NCBI GenBank assembly: GCA_045530725.1
Contig: JAZSCT010000034.1
Span: 8,294 to 72,293 of the forward strand
Source of the DNA: SIG435 sp045530725
Lineage (GTDB): Bacteria; Bacillota; Clostridia; UMGS1810
Direction: 5' to 3'
Length of the DNA stretch: 64,000 nt
Below the pieces are notes generated by a model. The model was not told where the DNA came from, did not search any database, and worked only from the letters and a program-made list of their open reading frames with translations. This document shows positions 18,902 through 26,051 of the stretch, piece after piece (within the stretch, counting starts at the first letter, position 1; every line of letters starts with the position of its first letter). Made by a program: the position numbers and the translations under genes.

Positions 18902-19771
18902 ATGAAAAATATCACCAATACACTTATTTGTGTGCTCTTTGTAATAGCACTTTCAGGATATGGATTTTGTTCATTTTTTATAGAGCCGGGAGTGGATGAA
19001 ACCTATGCGGCAATCTCGGATAAAACTGAATCACAAGGGGGAAATATCCCGTCTTTTATGTATCATCTTGTAATAGACGATAAGAGTAAGTCGGGAGAAT
19101 ATGTGATAACACCCGAAGAATTTGAATCAGATGTTACATATCTTATAAATAATGGATATACTCCCGTATTTGTATCAGAGGTGTCACGCTATTTTAAGGG
19201 GGAAGGTGTCCTTCCTCACAAACCTGTCCTTATTACCTTTGATGACGGATATTATAATAATTATCTCAATGTATTGCCCATTTTGAAAAAACATAATATA
19301 AAAGTCAATATTGCTCTGATCGGCAAATATACCGAAATGTATTCATCAAATGGGGAGATAAACGAACTTTATACCCACCTTACATATGATCATATAAGAG
19401 AAATGTCAGAGTCAGGTCTTGTGGAGTTTGGAAATCATACTTATGATATGCACAAAATTACTGCCTTAAGACGAGGTGTAGAAAGAGCGGGCCTTGAAAG
19501 TGATGAGGAATACAGAAAAGTACTTTATGAAGACTTTATGAAAATCCATAATGATATAAAGGAAAACTGCGGTATAGACCTTAAATACTTTGCTTATCCA
19601 TATGGATTTTTGTCAGATACGGCAGAAAGTGTCTTAAGGGATATGGGATATAGTGTGTTTCTTACCTGTGAGAAAGGTAACAATACTGTATCGGAAAAGT
19701 CAATAGATACAATAAGACTGAAAAGATACAACAGACCTTCAGGAAAGGGTATAGCAGAAATCCTCAAATAA
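18902..19771 (+). CDS. Exported polysaccharide deacetylase (NodB/CE4 family)
   Basis: About 289 residues. The N-terminus is a hydrophobic export signal or anchor (MKNITNTLICVLFVIALSGYG). The NodB domain shows motif 1 ITFDDGYYNN with the catalytic Asp pair, motif 2 FGNHTYDMH with the metal histidines, and motif 3 YFAYPYG. Such enzymes remove acetyl groups from peptidoglycan or other surface polysaccharides outside the cell. The start is uncertain: GTG at 18884 is also in frame, and both lie in or just after the hairpin terminator of the previous operon. Ends at a strong bidirectional terminator. Confidence 0.9.
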   Translation: MKNITNTLICVLFVIALSGYGFCSFFIEPGVDETYAAISDKTESQGGNIPSFMYHLVIDDKSKSGEYVITPEEFESDVTYLINNGYTPVFVSEVSRYFKGEGVLPHKPVLITFDDGYYNNYLNVLPILKKHNIKVNIALIGKYTEMYSSNGEINELYTHLTYDHIREMSESGLVEFGNHTYDMHKITALRRGVERAGLESDEEYRKVLYEDFMKIHNDIKENCGIDLKYFAYPYGFLSDTAESVLRDMGYSVFLTCEKGNNTVSEKSIDTIRLKRYNRPSGKGIAEILK

Positions 19772-19809
19772 AAACATACCAAAAGGGACGGTCCCTTTTG
19801 GTATGTTTT
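19771..19809. terminator. Bidirectional terminator between deacetylase and trmD
   Basis: An 18-bp near-perfect palindrome centred at 19790 (arms 19771-19788 and 19792-19809), with A tract on the left and T tract on the right, placed between convergent genes. The stem includes ACATACCAAAAGGGA. Confidence 0.92.
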
Positions 19810-19856
19810 TTCATTTTTTACAAAAGAAATCCCTCCGATTTTTCAGAGAGATTATA

Positions 19857-20534
19857 CTATTTGTTAAGTAAGTCAGGGCGTCTTTTCAATGTTTCTTTAT
19901 ATGACATTTCCTTCCGCCACTCTTCGATTTTTTTGTGATCACCTGACAAAAGTACGTCAGGCACCTTCTCTCCCATAAACTCAGGCGGTCTTGTGTACTG
20001 AGGATGTTCAAGGAGGCCATTGTAGTGGGATTCAAGGGTAAAACTTTCTTCAGTTTTCAATACTCCTTCTATCATTCTGCTTACTGTATCGATAAGCACC
20101 ATAGCAGGGAGTTCTCCCCCTGTAAGTACATAGTCGCCTATGGAAATCTCTTCATCAACGATTTTGTCTATGATTCTCTGATCCACACCTTCATAGTGTC
20201 CGCAGAGAATCACTATATGTTCCATTTGGGAAAGTTCAGCTGCTCTTTTTTGTGTCAGTACATTTCCTTTGGGGCTCATATATATTACGTGAGGTTTCTT
20301 ATTGGAAGTCTCACATACTTTCATATATGCATCATATATGGGCTGAGGCTGCATTACCATACCATATCCTCCGCCATATGGGTAGTCATCTACCTGACCG
20401 TGCTTGTTTATGGCGAAATCCCTTATATTTGTAGTATTAAATTCTATAAGTCCCTTTTTTTCTGCTCTTCCGATGATGCTTTCGTTTAGTATATCAAACA
20501 TATCAGGAAAGAGTGTAAGTATATCAAATTTCAT
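19857..20534 (-). CDS. trmD: tRNA (guanine37-N1)-methyltransferase
   Basis: 225 residues, SPOUT family. It opens MKFDILTLFPDMFD and carries DDYPYGGGYGMVMQ, ILCGHYEGVDQRI and SIGDYVLTGGELPA, which form the trefoil-knot SAM site. It methylates G37 in tRNAs to maintain reading frame. In many Firmicutes trmD lies in rpsP-rimM-trmD-rplS; here it is instead 11 bases behind a SAM methyltransferase gene and none of the usual neighbours is present. Confidence 0.97.
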   Translation of the reverse strand: MKFDILTLFPDMFDILNESIIGRAEKKGLIEFNTTNIRDFAINKHGQVDDYPYGGGYGMVMQPQPIYDAYMKVCETSNKKPHVIYMSPKGNVLTQKRAAELSQMEHIVILCGHYEGVDQRIIDKIVDEEISIGDYVLTGGELPAMVLIDTVSRMIEGVLKTEESFTLESHYNGLLEHPQYTRPPEFMGEKVPDVLLSGDHKKIEEWRKEMSYKETLKRRPDLLNK

Positions 20535-20545
20535 ATTATTCTCCG

Positions 20546-21391
20546 TTATTTTGAGATTACTGCTACTGTCATCTTCACAAATGCTTCCTTTATGAGAGGA
20601 AGTTTCGCCAATGGACTGAAGAAATTTCTCAAAGGAATCTCTGCATAGTATTCAGGCTTGAGATTAAGTTTTTTCATAATATTATTAAATCTCTTTACAG
20701 TCATTTTATTTATATAGGATATGGTCTCTTTTCCGTTTTTGTCTTTGGAAAATCTGAATTTGATTCTGTCTTCTCCGTCAGGAATTCCCACCATAAGATC
20801 TTTGTATGCGTCAATCATTGTTTTTTCACTAAAGAAAAGATGTACCCAGGGAATGCCTATCACATCAGAAAGATGTGCTCCGAATGGGTGATGATATGGA
20901 CAGAAGTTTATAAACAGTCTTCCGCCGCTCTTAAGCACTCGCATACATTCTTTCACCACTTCTTCAGGCTCTGCCACATGCTCCATAGAGTCGTTCATAA
21001 TGATTGTGTCGAAGGTGCCATCTTCAAATTCAAGATTCTTTGCATCACAAAGATGAAACTGAAATTTATCTTCTAGTCCTTTTTCTATACTTAATTTCTT
21101 TGATTCTTCTCTGTAACGCTCCACCACATCTGCTCCGTGGACCATCTTTGCGCCAAGTGATGCATAATAGAGAGACTTACCTGCAGCACCACAACCTATA
21201 TCCAGAACAGTTTTGTCCTTAAACATATCAGAAGTTGAGTACTTTTCTGTATAAAATTTGATTGTTTCACTTCCCTTTTCAAACTGCCATTGAGCATAGG
21301 TCATCTTGCCTTCATTCTGAAGATTGAAAGGATGAACGGGAAGGGGAAACAATTTATTTACCTTTAATAATAATGATTTTGAAAAAGACAT
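20546..21391 (-). CDS. Class I SAM-dependent methyltransferase
   Basis: About 281 residues. SAM motif I is VLDIGCGAAGKSLYYASLGA, followed by FDTIIMNDSMEHV and a post-motif strand VLKSGGRLFINFCPYHH, the pattern of Methyltransf_11-type small-molecule or lipid/glycan methyltransferases. The frame opens at 21421, but ATG at 21391 has GAGGT seven bases upstream. It is co-transcribed with trmD. The substrate cannot be told from sequence. Confidence 0.82.
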   Translation of the reverse strand: MSFSKSLLLKVNKLFPLPVHPFNLQNEGKMTYAQWQFEKGSETIKFYTEKYSTSDMFKDKTVLDIGCGAAGKSLYYASLGAKMVHGADVVERYREESKKLSIEKGLEDKFQFHLCDAKNLEFEDGTFDTIIMNDSMEHVAEPEEVVKECMRVLKSGGRLFINFCPYHHPFGAHLSDVIGIPWVHLFFSEKTMIDAYKDLMVGIPDGEDRIKFRFSKDKNGKETISYINKMTVKRFNNIMKKLNLKPEYYAEIPLRNFFSPLAKLPLIKEAFVKMTVAVISK

Positions 21392-21422
21392 ATTACATAC
21401 CTCATAATTTATTATTACCATT

Positions 21423-21451
21423 AATATACCACAAATAAGAAAAAAAGTAAA
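21423..21451 (-). promoter_or_regulatory. Promoter of methyltransferase-trmD
   Basis: Minus strand TTTACT (21446-21451), 17 bases, TATATT (21423-21428) with an extended TG. It diverges from the promoter at 21458. Confidence 0.7.
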
Positions 21452-21457
21452 TAATAT

Positions 21458-21486
21458 TTGAATTATATGTTTAAGTGGTGTATAAT
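21458..21486 (+). promoter_or_regulatory. Strong promoter ahead of the aldolase remnant
   Basis: TTGAAT (21458-21463), exactly 17 bases, TATAAT (21481-21486). No terminator is seen between it and the acyltransferase start at 21834, so it may now drive that operon. Confidence 0.8.
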
Positions 21487-21529
21487 GATGTCATCGATGA
21501 TGAAATCAACTACATATAAGGATAAAAAT

Positions 21530-21787
21530 ATGAAAAAGTTTTATGAACTTGGGTGAGTGAGATTCTTTGAATGCAGCGCAGGACCATTCCCCGATGTGAA
21601 GTTTGTAGCAACAGGCTATCTCGGTGAAGAAGACTTAAAGATAGTATCCGGTAGCAGAATTGCCGCTGCAGGTGGTGTGTGGATGTTCTAGGGAGAAAGT
21701 GACCATACAGTTGTCAGCGAAGAAGAAATCATTGCCTGTCTTAACCGCAGTATAAAGATTGCAAAAGGATATGAGGCAGGAATTTAA
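21530..21787 (+). pseudogene. C-terminal remnant of a KDPG/KHG aldolase-type protein
   Basis: An 86-codon frame starting ATGAAAAAG is interrupted by TGA at 21554 and TAG at 21689 but otherwise stays in one frame to TAA at 21785. The readable part includes AGPFPDVKFVATGYLGEEDL and RIAAAGGVWMF, closely resembling the C-terminal half of 2-keto-3-deoxy-6-phosphogluconate / 4-hydroxy-2-oxoglutarate aldolases (phosphate-binding TGG and GGxW region). The N-terminal half with the Schiff-base lysine is missing. It fills most of the otherwise gene-free stretch 21422-21829. Confidence 0.8.
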
Positions 21788-21833
21788 AATAATAAAAACT
21801 TTTCATAAATAAAAAGGCGATGGAGGTGAGAGA

Positions 21834-23123
21834 ATGAAAAAACATGATAAAAAACCATTAAGTTGGGTGAGGCTGGATAATGCGGCAAAGATTTATCCTG
21901 CTATAAGGCGACGTAACTGGAGCAATGTGTTTCGTCAGTCGGCAACCCTCAGAGATGATGTTGACAAAGAAGTTCTTTCATCAGCACTTAATGTAGTGGT
22001 AAAAAGATTTCCCACTATCGCTGCAAGGCTCAGAAAGGGTGCTTTCTGGTTTTATCTTCAAGAGATAGATTCACCACCTGAGATTATGGATGAATTCAGT
22101 TACCCTCTTACCTTTATGAGCAATAGCGAGATGAGAAAGTGTGCTTTTCGTGTGATTGTGTACAAAAACCGTATAGCAGTAGAGTTTTTTCATTCCTTAT
22201 CCGATGGCACAGGCGCTCTTGTGTTCTTAAAAAATCTTATAGCAGAATACCTTGAGCAAAAATATGATATAACCATACCCTTAGAAGATGGAATAGTTGA
22301 CAGAAGAGAAATGCCACGAAAAGAAGAAACCGAAGATTGTTTCTTAAAATATGCAGGAAATGTTCCTCTGTCACGAAGGGATACCAATGCCTGGCATATG
22401 ACGGGAGAACCTGAAGCAAACGGATATCTCAATCTTACCTGTTTCAAACTTCCTGTAGATCAGGTTCTGTCTAAGGCGCGTGAGTATAATGCCACACTTA
22501 CCACATTTCTGGGAGCCGTTATGATGAAAGCCCTGGAAAATCTCCAGAGAGAAAAAGTCCCCTCATCCAGAAAACAAAAACCCGTGAAACTCCTTATCCC
22601 TGTGAACTTAAGGAAACTGTATCCAAGCGAAACCTTAAGAAACTTCGCTATGTTTACCATTCCTGAAATAGACCCAAGACAGGGAGAGTATACTCTTGAT
22701 GAAATAATCAAAGTGATCTACCACAAAATGGGTGCAGAGTTTACTCCCAAGCATATGGCAGGGGTAATTGCGGCAAATGTGAAGGATGAGAAGAATTTAT
22801 TCTTGAGAATTGTTCCTCTGCCTATCAAAAACGCGGTAATGAAAGCGGTATTTGACAGAGTAGGCGAAGTGAAGAGTTGTCTCAATCTTTCAAATATGGG
22901 AGATGTGAAACTTCCCGATGTTATGAAAAAATACGTGACACGTATGGACTTTATTCTCGGAGTTCAGGCAGCCGCACCGTATAACTGCGGCGTATTGTCC
23001 TATAATGGTACTGTGTATTTTAATTTCATAAGGAATATATGTGAGCCTGTCCTTGAAAGACATTTCTACGAAGTATTGAAAGGGCTTGGAATTGATGTTG
23101 TTCTTCAAAGCAACAGAAAGTGA
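21834..23123 (+). CDS. Condensation-fold acyltransferase (alcohol acetyltransferase-like)
   Basis: 429 residues. The HxxxDG active-site motif of the CoA-dependent acyltransferase/condensation superfamily is present as HSLSDG (residues 120-125), with the second-half FILGVQAAAPYNCGVLSYNG resembling the structural DFGW region. It lacks an adenylation or carrier domain and is the size of stand-alone members. Such proteins join acyl groups to alcohols or amines, but the donor and acceptor are unknown. GGAGGTGA lies just before the ATG. Nine bases after it comes a DUF6320 gene, a pairing seen recurrently in Clostridia as I recall it. Confidence 0.8.
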   Translation: MKKHDKKPLSWVRLDNAAKIYPAIRRRNWSNVFRQSATLRDDVDKEVLSSALNVVVKRFPTIAARLRKGAFWFYLQEIDSPPEIMDEFSYPLTFMSNSEMRKCAFRVIVYKNRIAVEFFHSLSDGTGALVFLKNLIAEYLEQKYDITIPLEDGIVDRREMPRKEETEDCFLKYAGNVPLSRRDTNAWHMTGEPEANGYLNLTCFKLPVDQVLSKAREYNATLTTFLGAVMMKALENLQREKVPSSRKQKPVKLLIPVNLRKLYPSETLRNFAMFTIPEIDPRQGEYTLDEIIKVIYHKMGAEFTPKHMAGVIAANVKDEKNLFLRIVPLPIKNAVMKAVFDRVGEVKSCLNLSNMGDVKLPDVMKKYVTRMDFILGVQAAAPYNCGVLSYNGTVYFNFIRNICEPVLERHFYEVLKGLGIDVVLQSNRK

Positions 23124-23132
23124 GATATAAAA

Positions 23133-23825
23133 ATGTATTGTATAAATTGTGGTGCAAAACTTGATATAAGTGAAGATATATGTCCTTTGTGCTCTACAAG
23201 TGTCCATCATCCTGACATAAAGGTCGAATATGAAAAAAGACTTTATCCAAAAGGCAGGATGCCTGAGATAACCCACCGTTCAAAAGCATTTAACGGTGCG
23301 GTGATTATAATGTTTCTTATTCCCCTGGTGGTGTCATTTCTTGCGGATTTTCATTTTGACAAAGAAGTGGGATGGTTCTGGTATGTATTGGGCGCTCTCA
23401 TTATGGGCTATACTGCATTTGCTCTTCCTTTGTGGTTTAAAAGACCTAACCCCGTCATTTTCACTCCATGTGTATTTGCCGAGGCAATAGGATATCTGTT
23501 GTACATAAATTGTATAACAGACGGCGACTGGTTTTTAAGTTTTGCCTTCCCTGTAGCAGGAGGATTCGGAATCATTGCAACTACGGTTGTTACCTTACTT
23601 TATTATATTAAGAAGGGCAAACTATATATATGGGGCGGAGCATTTATGCTTAGCGGTGGGTTTATCGTTCTGATAGAATTTTTTGTATCAGTTACTTTCG
23701 GCATAGGATTTATCGGATGGTCGGTTTTTCCTTTTTCGGTACTTATTCTGCTAGGCGGGCTTATGTTTTATCTGGCAATTAACAAAAGTGCAAGAGAAGC
23801 AATGGAAAGAAAACTTTTCTTTTAA
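23133..23825 (+). CDS. DUF6320-like zinc-ribbon membrane protein
   Basis: 230 residues. It begins with a rubredoxin-like zinc ribbon, MYCINCGAKLDISEDICPLC (CxxC...CxxC), then HHPDI, followed by about six hydrophobic helices from residue 50 to 215. This ribbon-plus-membrane layout fits DUF6320. No enzymatic function is known to me. It is nine bases after the acyltransferase and probably a membrane partner of that enzyme. Confidence 0.8.
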   Translation: MYCINCGAKLDISEDICPLCSTSVHHPDIKVEYEKRLYPKGRMPEITHRSKAFNGAVIIMFLIPLVVSFLADFHFDKEVGWFWYVLGALIMGYTAFALPLWFKRPNPVIFTPCVFAEAIGYLLYINCITDGDWFLSFAFPVAGGFGIIATTVVTLLYYIKKGKLYIWGGAFMLSGGFIVLIEFFVSVTFGIGFIGWSVFPFSVLILLGGLMFYLAINKSAREAMERKLFF

Positions 23826-23866
23826 GAAATTATTTGTAAATACAACAGTATTTCAGGAGAATATAT

Positions 23867-24997
23867 ATGAAAGAAATTACAATCGGTATGGTAGGTTTTG
23901 GCTTTATGGGAAAGATGCATACCTATGGCTACAAGACGATCCCATTATATTATGAAGATATACCCTTTAAGATTAATCTTAAGTGGATATGCACATCCAA
24001 CGAAGAAACTGCAGGAAAAGCGATGGAACGTGGTGGGTTTGAAAAATGCACCACAGATTTTAATGACCTTTTAAATGATGAAAGTGTTGATGTGATAGAC
24101 ATCTGTACTCCCAATTCACTTCATAAGGATGAGATTATAAAAGCACTTAAAATGGGCAAAAAAGTTTACTGTGACAAACCTCTCACAGTGACTTTCGATG
24201 AGGCAAAAGAAGTTGTGGAGGTTGAAAAGGATACAGGAAACATTATAAATCAGGTTACATTTCACAACAGATTCTATCCTGCTACTATTAAGGCAAAGAG
24301 ACTTGTGGAAGAAGGGAAGATAGGGAAGGTACTTACATTCGAAGGCAAGTTTCTTCATTCGGGAAATATAGATGCTACAAAGGGTATGAACTGGAAACAG
24401 GACAAGGAATTCGGTGGCGGGGTACTGAGAGACCTGGGGTCGCATATCATAGATATTCTGTATTATCTTATGGGCGAATTTGACGAAATCTTCTGCCGCA
24501 TACAGAATATAAGACCTACACGTCTTCACAAGGACGGAGGATTGTGTGATAATGCAGGCGAGGATAGTGCATATATGAGCGTTGTTACAAAGGATGGTGC
24601 TGTAGGAAATATCACTTGCACCAAGATTGCCACAGGATCAAATGATGAACTTAGTTTTGCCATATACGGAGAAAAGGGTGCCATAAGATTTAATCTTATG
24701 GATTCAAACTATCTTGAATATTTCGATAATACACTACCCGAAGAAGACCTTGGAGGTATTAGAGGATTTAAGAAAATCGAATGTGTGCAAAGATATGAAT
24801 ACCCTGCGGGGGTATTTCCAAGTCCAAAAAGTTCTATAGGATGGACGAGAGGGCATGTGCATTGCCTATATAACTTCCTTGACTGTGTGTATAATAACAA
24901 AAAACCATCCCCTTCATTCAAAGAGGCGGCTTATGTTCAGTACATTATGGACAAAGCATATGAAAGTGCTGAGGGAAATGTGAGTCTTAAGGTGTGA
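23867..24997 (+). CDS. Gfo/Idh/MocA-family oxidoreductase
   Basis: 376 residues. An N-terminal Rossmann fold (IGMVGFGFMGKMHTYGY) is followed by VIDICTPNSLHKDEIIKAL and VYCDKPL, in which the EKP/DKP lysine is the usual catalytic base region, and GGGVLRDLGSHIIDILYYL provides the C-terminal substrate-domain histidine. It is an NAD(P)-dependent dehydrogenase, probably acting on a sugar or inositol-like polyol. CAGGAGA precedes the ATG. It sits 41 bases after the DUF6320 gene on the same strand, so co-transcription is likely. Confidence 0.88.
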   Translation: MKEITIGMVGFGFMGKMHTYGYKTIPLYYEDIPFKINLKWICTSNEETAGKAMERGGFEKCTTDFNDLLNDESVDVIDICTPNSLHKDEIIKALKMGKKVYCDKPLTVTFDEAKEVVEVEKDTGNIINQVTFHNRFYPATIKAKRLVEEGKIGKVLTFEGKFLHSGNIDATKGMNWKQDKEFGGGVLRDLGSHIIDILYYLMGEFDEIFCRIQNIRPTRLHKDGGLCDNAGEDSAYMSVVTKDGAVGNITCTKIATGSNDELSFAIYGEKGAIRFNLMDSNYLEYFDNTLPEEDLGGIRGFKKIECVQRYEYPAGVFPSPKSSIGWTRGHVHCLYNFLDCVYNNKKPSPSFKEAAYVQYIMDKAYESAEGNVSLKV

Positions 24998-25036
24998 TAT
25001 AATAATGATAACATACACCTGAGTGGTGATTACATA

Positions 25037-25080
25037 CCGCACAAGTATTGTGCGGATTATATACCAATCCTTTGGATTGG
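25037..25080 (+). other. Two tandem small hairpins after the oxidoreductase
   Basis: CCGCACAA-GTA-TTGTGCGG (25037-25055) and CCAATCC-TTT-GGATTGG (25064-25080). Both are perfect with triplet loops, and the terminator at 25083 follows at once, giving three stacked hairpins at the 3' end of this operon. Confidence 0.7.
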
Positions 25081-25082
25081 AT

Positions 25083-25117
25083 AAAAAAATAAAGCGTTTG
25101 TAACGCTTTATTTTTTT
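25083..25117. terminator. Intrinsic terminator of the acyltransferase-oxidoreductase operon
   Basis: A perfect 16-bp stem, arms 25083-25098 and 25102-25117 with core AAAGCGTT and loop TGT, flanked by A and T tracts so it can work in both directions. Confidence 0.9.
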
Positions 25118-25305
25118 GGTGCGGAGTGTTCTTATAGGATTTACTCACAAATGCCGTAAAATCAAGGGTTTCAGGCTTTGTATTTTATAAAATAAGTGTT
25201 TTGCAAAGCAAAACTACAATCATCTTTTCTCTATTCTCTTTTATCTCTTATATGGAAACGACAATTTTAGTGAAGAGTGAAGAGAGAAAAGTTAAAAGAT
25301 AAGAG
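25118..25305. other. Non-coding stretch with short inverted repeats
   Basis: I see no gene here. It holds a 14-bp palindrome TATTTTATAAAATA (25181-25194), a GTTTTGC/GCAAAAC hairpin (25198-25214), a CT-rich arm partly complementary to a GA-rich arm further on, and GAAACGACAATTTT (25255-25268), exactly complementary to part of the tRNA terminator at 25335-25348. Confidence 0.5.
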
Positions 25306-25352
25306 TACAAAAAGAAACGACAACTTTCTTGTTGAAAATTGTCGTTTCTTTT
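25306..25352 (-). terminator. Terminator of tRNA-Gly
   Basis: On the minus strand, directly after the tRNA CCA, arms 25339-25352 and 25310-25323 pair (AAGAAACGACAA core) and are followed by U residues. Confidence 0.82.
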
Positions 25353-25427
25353 TGGAGCGGAAGACGAGATTCGAACTCGCGACGTTCACCTTGGCAAGGT
25401 GACGCTCTACCACTGAGCCACTCCCGC
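25353..25427 (-). tRNA. tRNA-Gly (GCC)
   Basis: A 75-nt minus-strand cloverleaf: acceptor GCGGGAG pairs with CTTCCGC, the D arm has GGCTCAGTGGTAGAGC, the anticodon stem-loop is CACCT-TTGCCAA-GGTG with anticodon GCC, the T arm has GTTCGAATC, and CCA is encoded. It stands alone between its own promoter and terminator. Confidence 0.97.
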
Positions 25428-25430
25428 AAA

Positions 25431-25469
25431 TGCATTAATGAAGGTGTATCTCTCACCTACATTAATGCA
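25431..25469 (-). other. 16-bp leader hairpin just 5' of tRNA-Gly
   Basis: TGCATTAATG plus AAGGTG pairs with CACCTA plus CATTAATGCA around a 7-base loop, ending four bases before the mature tRNA 5' end. The predicted transcription start near 25462 puts most of it in the pre-tRNA leader. Confidence 0.7.
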
Positions 25470-25497
25470 TTATACCAACTTTTTATTTAATTGTCAA
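25469..25497 (-). promoter_or_regulatory. Consensus promoter of tRNA-Gly
   Basis: Minus strand TTGACA (25492-25497), 17 bases, TATAAT (25469-25474) with an extended TG: a near-ideal housekeeping promoter. Confidence 0.92.
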
Positions 25498-25528
25498 GAC
25501 TTTTTTTCATTATCCGATAATATTTATA

Positions 25529-25669
25529 TTATTTTTCGTTTTTATATTCTTTTTCGTTATTATTCTTCAAGTTATTATTTTTGTTTTCTTTTTTGTTGTC
25601 GAAATTATTGTTCTGTTTGTTATTCTGATTATTCTTATTATTTTCTTTGTTATTAAAATTATCTGACAC
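25529..25669 (-). CDS. Small Asn/Lys-rich protein, 46 residues, function unknown
   Basis: A 47-codon frame starts at GTG 25669 and ends at TAA 25529. An ideal AGGAGG (25678-25683) lies eight bases before the GTG, much better than expected by chance. The product, beginning MSDNFNNKENNKNNQ, is about 40 percent Asn with many Lys, Glu and Gln and almost no hydrophobic residues, so it should be disordered and cytoplasmic. It is divergent from veg. The low complexity means it could be a spurious AT-rich frame, but start, ribosome site and composition favour a real short gene. Confidence 0.6.
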   Translation of the reverse strand: MSDNFNNKENNKNNQNNKQNNNFDNKKENKNNNLKNNNEKEYKNEK

Positions 25670-25718
25670 AAATATCACCTCCTGAAAATATTTTGAACAA
25701 TAAATTCAAATATATACT

Positions 25719-25748
25719 TTGTATCAAAATGAAATAATTGGTTAAAAT
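25719..25748 (+). promoter_or_regulatory. Probable veg promoter
   Basis: TTGTAT (25719-25724), 18 bases, TAAAAT (25743-25748), 28 bases before the ATG; AAAGGAG lies between. Confidence 0.55.
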
Positions 25749-25775
25749 ATTTTTGAAAGGAGTGCATATCAGAAT

Positions 25776-26012
25776 ATGAAGACTCAACTTGATATTATAA
25801 AAGAAAATGTAGAAAAAAAGATAGGAACCAATATAAAAATCGTATCCAAAAAAGGAAAACGACAAATCATCACAAAAACCGGTGTAATAACCCATGCATA
25901 TCCTGGTGTTTTTGTTGTGAAAGTATTTGAAAATAACAACCGTGAATCAGTTGCATCCTATTCTTATTCGGATATTCTTACAAAAGCTGTTAAATTATCC
26001 AATATAAATTAA
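25776..26012 (+). CDS. veg: Veg family protein
   Basis: 78 residues. The segments IKENVEKKIGTNIKIVSKKG, GVITHAYPGVFVVKVF and ASYSYSDILTKAVKL match the Veg family of Firmicutes, small SH3-like basic proteins. In Bacillus subtilis Veg stimulates biofilm formation by opposing SinR; whether that holds here is unknown. AAAGGAG precedes the start by 13 bases, slightly long. It ends at the terminator shared with icd. Confidence 0.9.
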   Translation: MKTQLDIIKENVEKKIGTNIKIVSKKGKRQIITKTGVITHAYPGVFVVKVFENNNRESVASYSYSDILTKAVKLSNIN

Positions 26013-26047
26013 ATGGACTGTAAAAACTTTTTTACAGTCCATTTAAT
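26007..26047. terminator. Bidirectional terminator between veg and icd
   Basis: AATTAAATGGACTGTAAAAA (26007-26026) pairs with its complement at 26028-26047. The arm GGACTGTAAAAA is the same 12-mer as in the aspS terminator. It overlaps the veg stop codon. Confidence 0.92.
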
Positions 26048-26051
26048 TATG

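Noticed and set aside
21554..21691. Selenocysteine or stop-codon readthrough in the aldolase fragment
   Set aside because: One stop is TGA but the other is TAG, no SECIS-like hairpin follows the TGA, and the catalytic N-terminal half is absent.
25118..25305. Phage or integron attachment site beside tRNA-Gly
   Set aside because: I found no duplicated tRNA 3' end and no integrase; the inverted repeats are short and the tRNA is intact with its own terminator.
25438..25656. A 72-residue plus-strand frame rich in Tyr, Ser, Phe and Cys
   Set aside because: It is the antisense of the Asn/Lys-rich ORF, has no ribosome site, and its composition follows from AAT/AAC repeats on the other strand.
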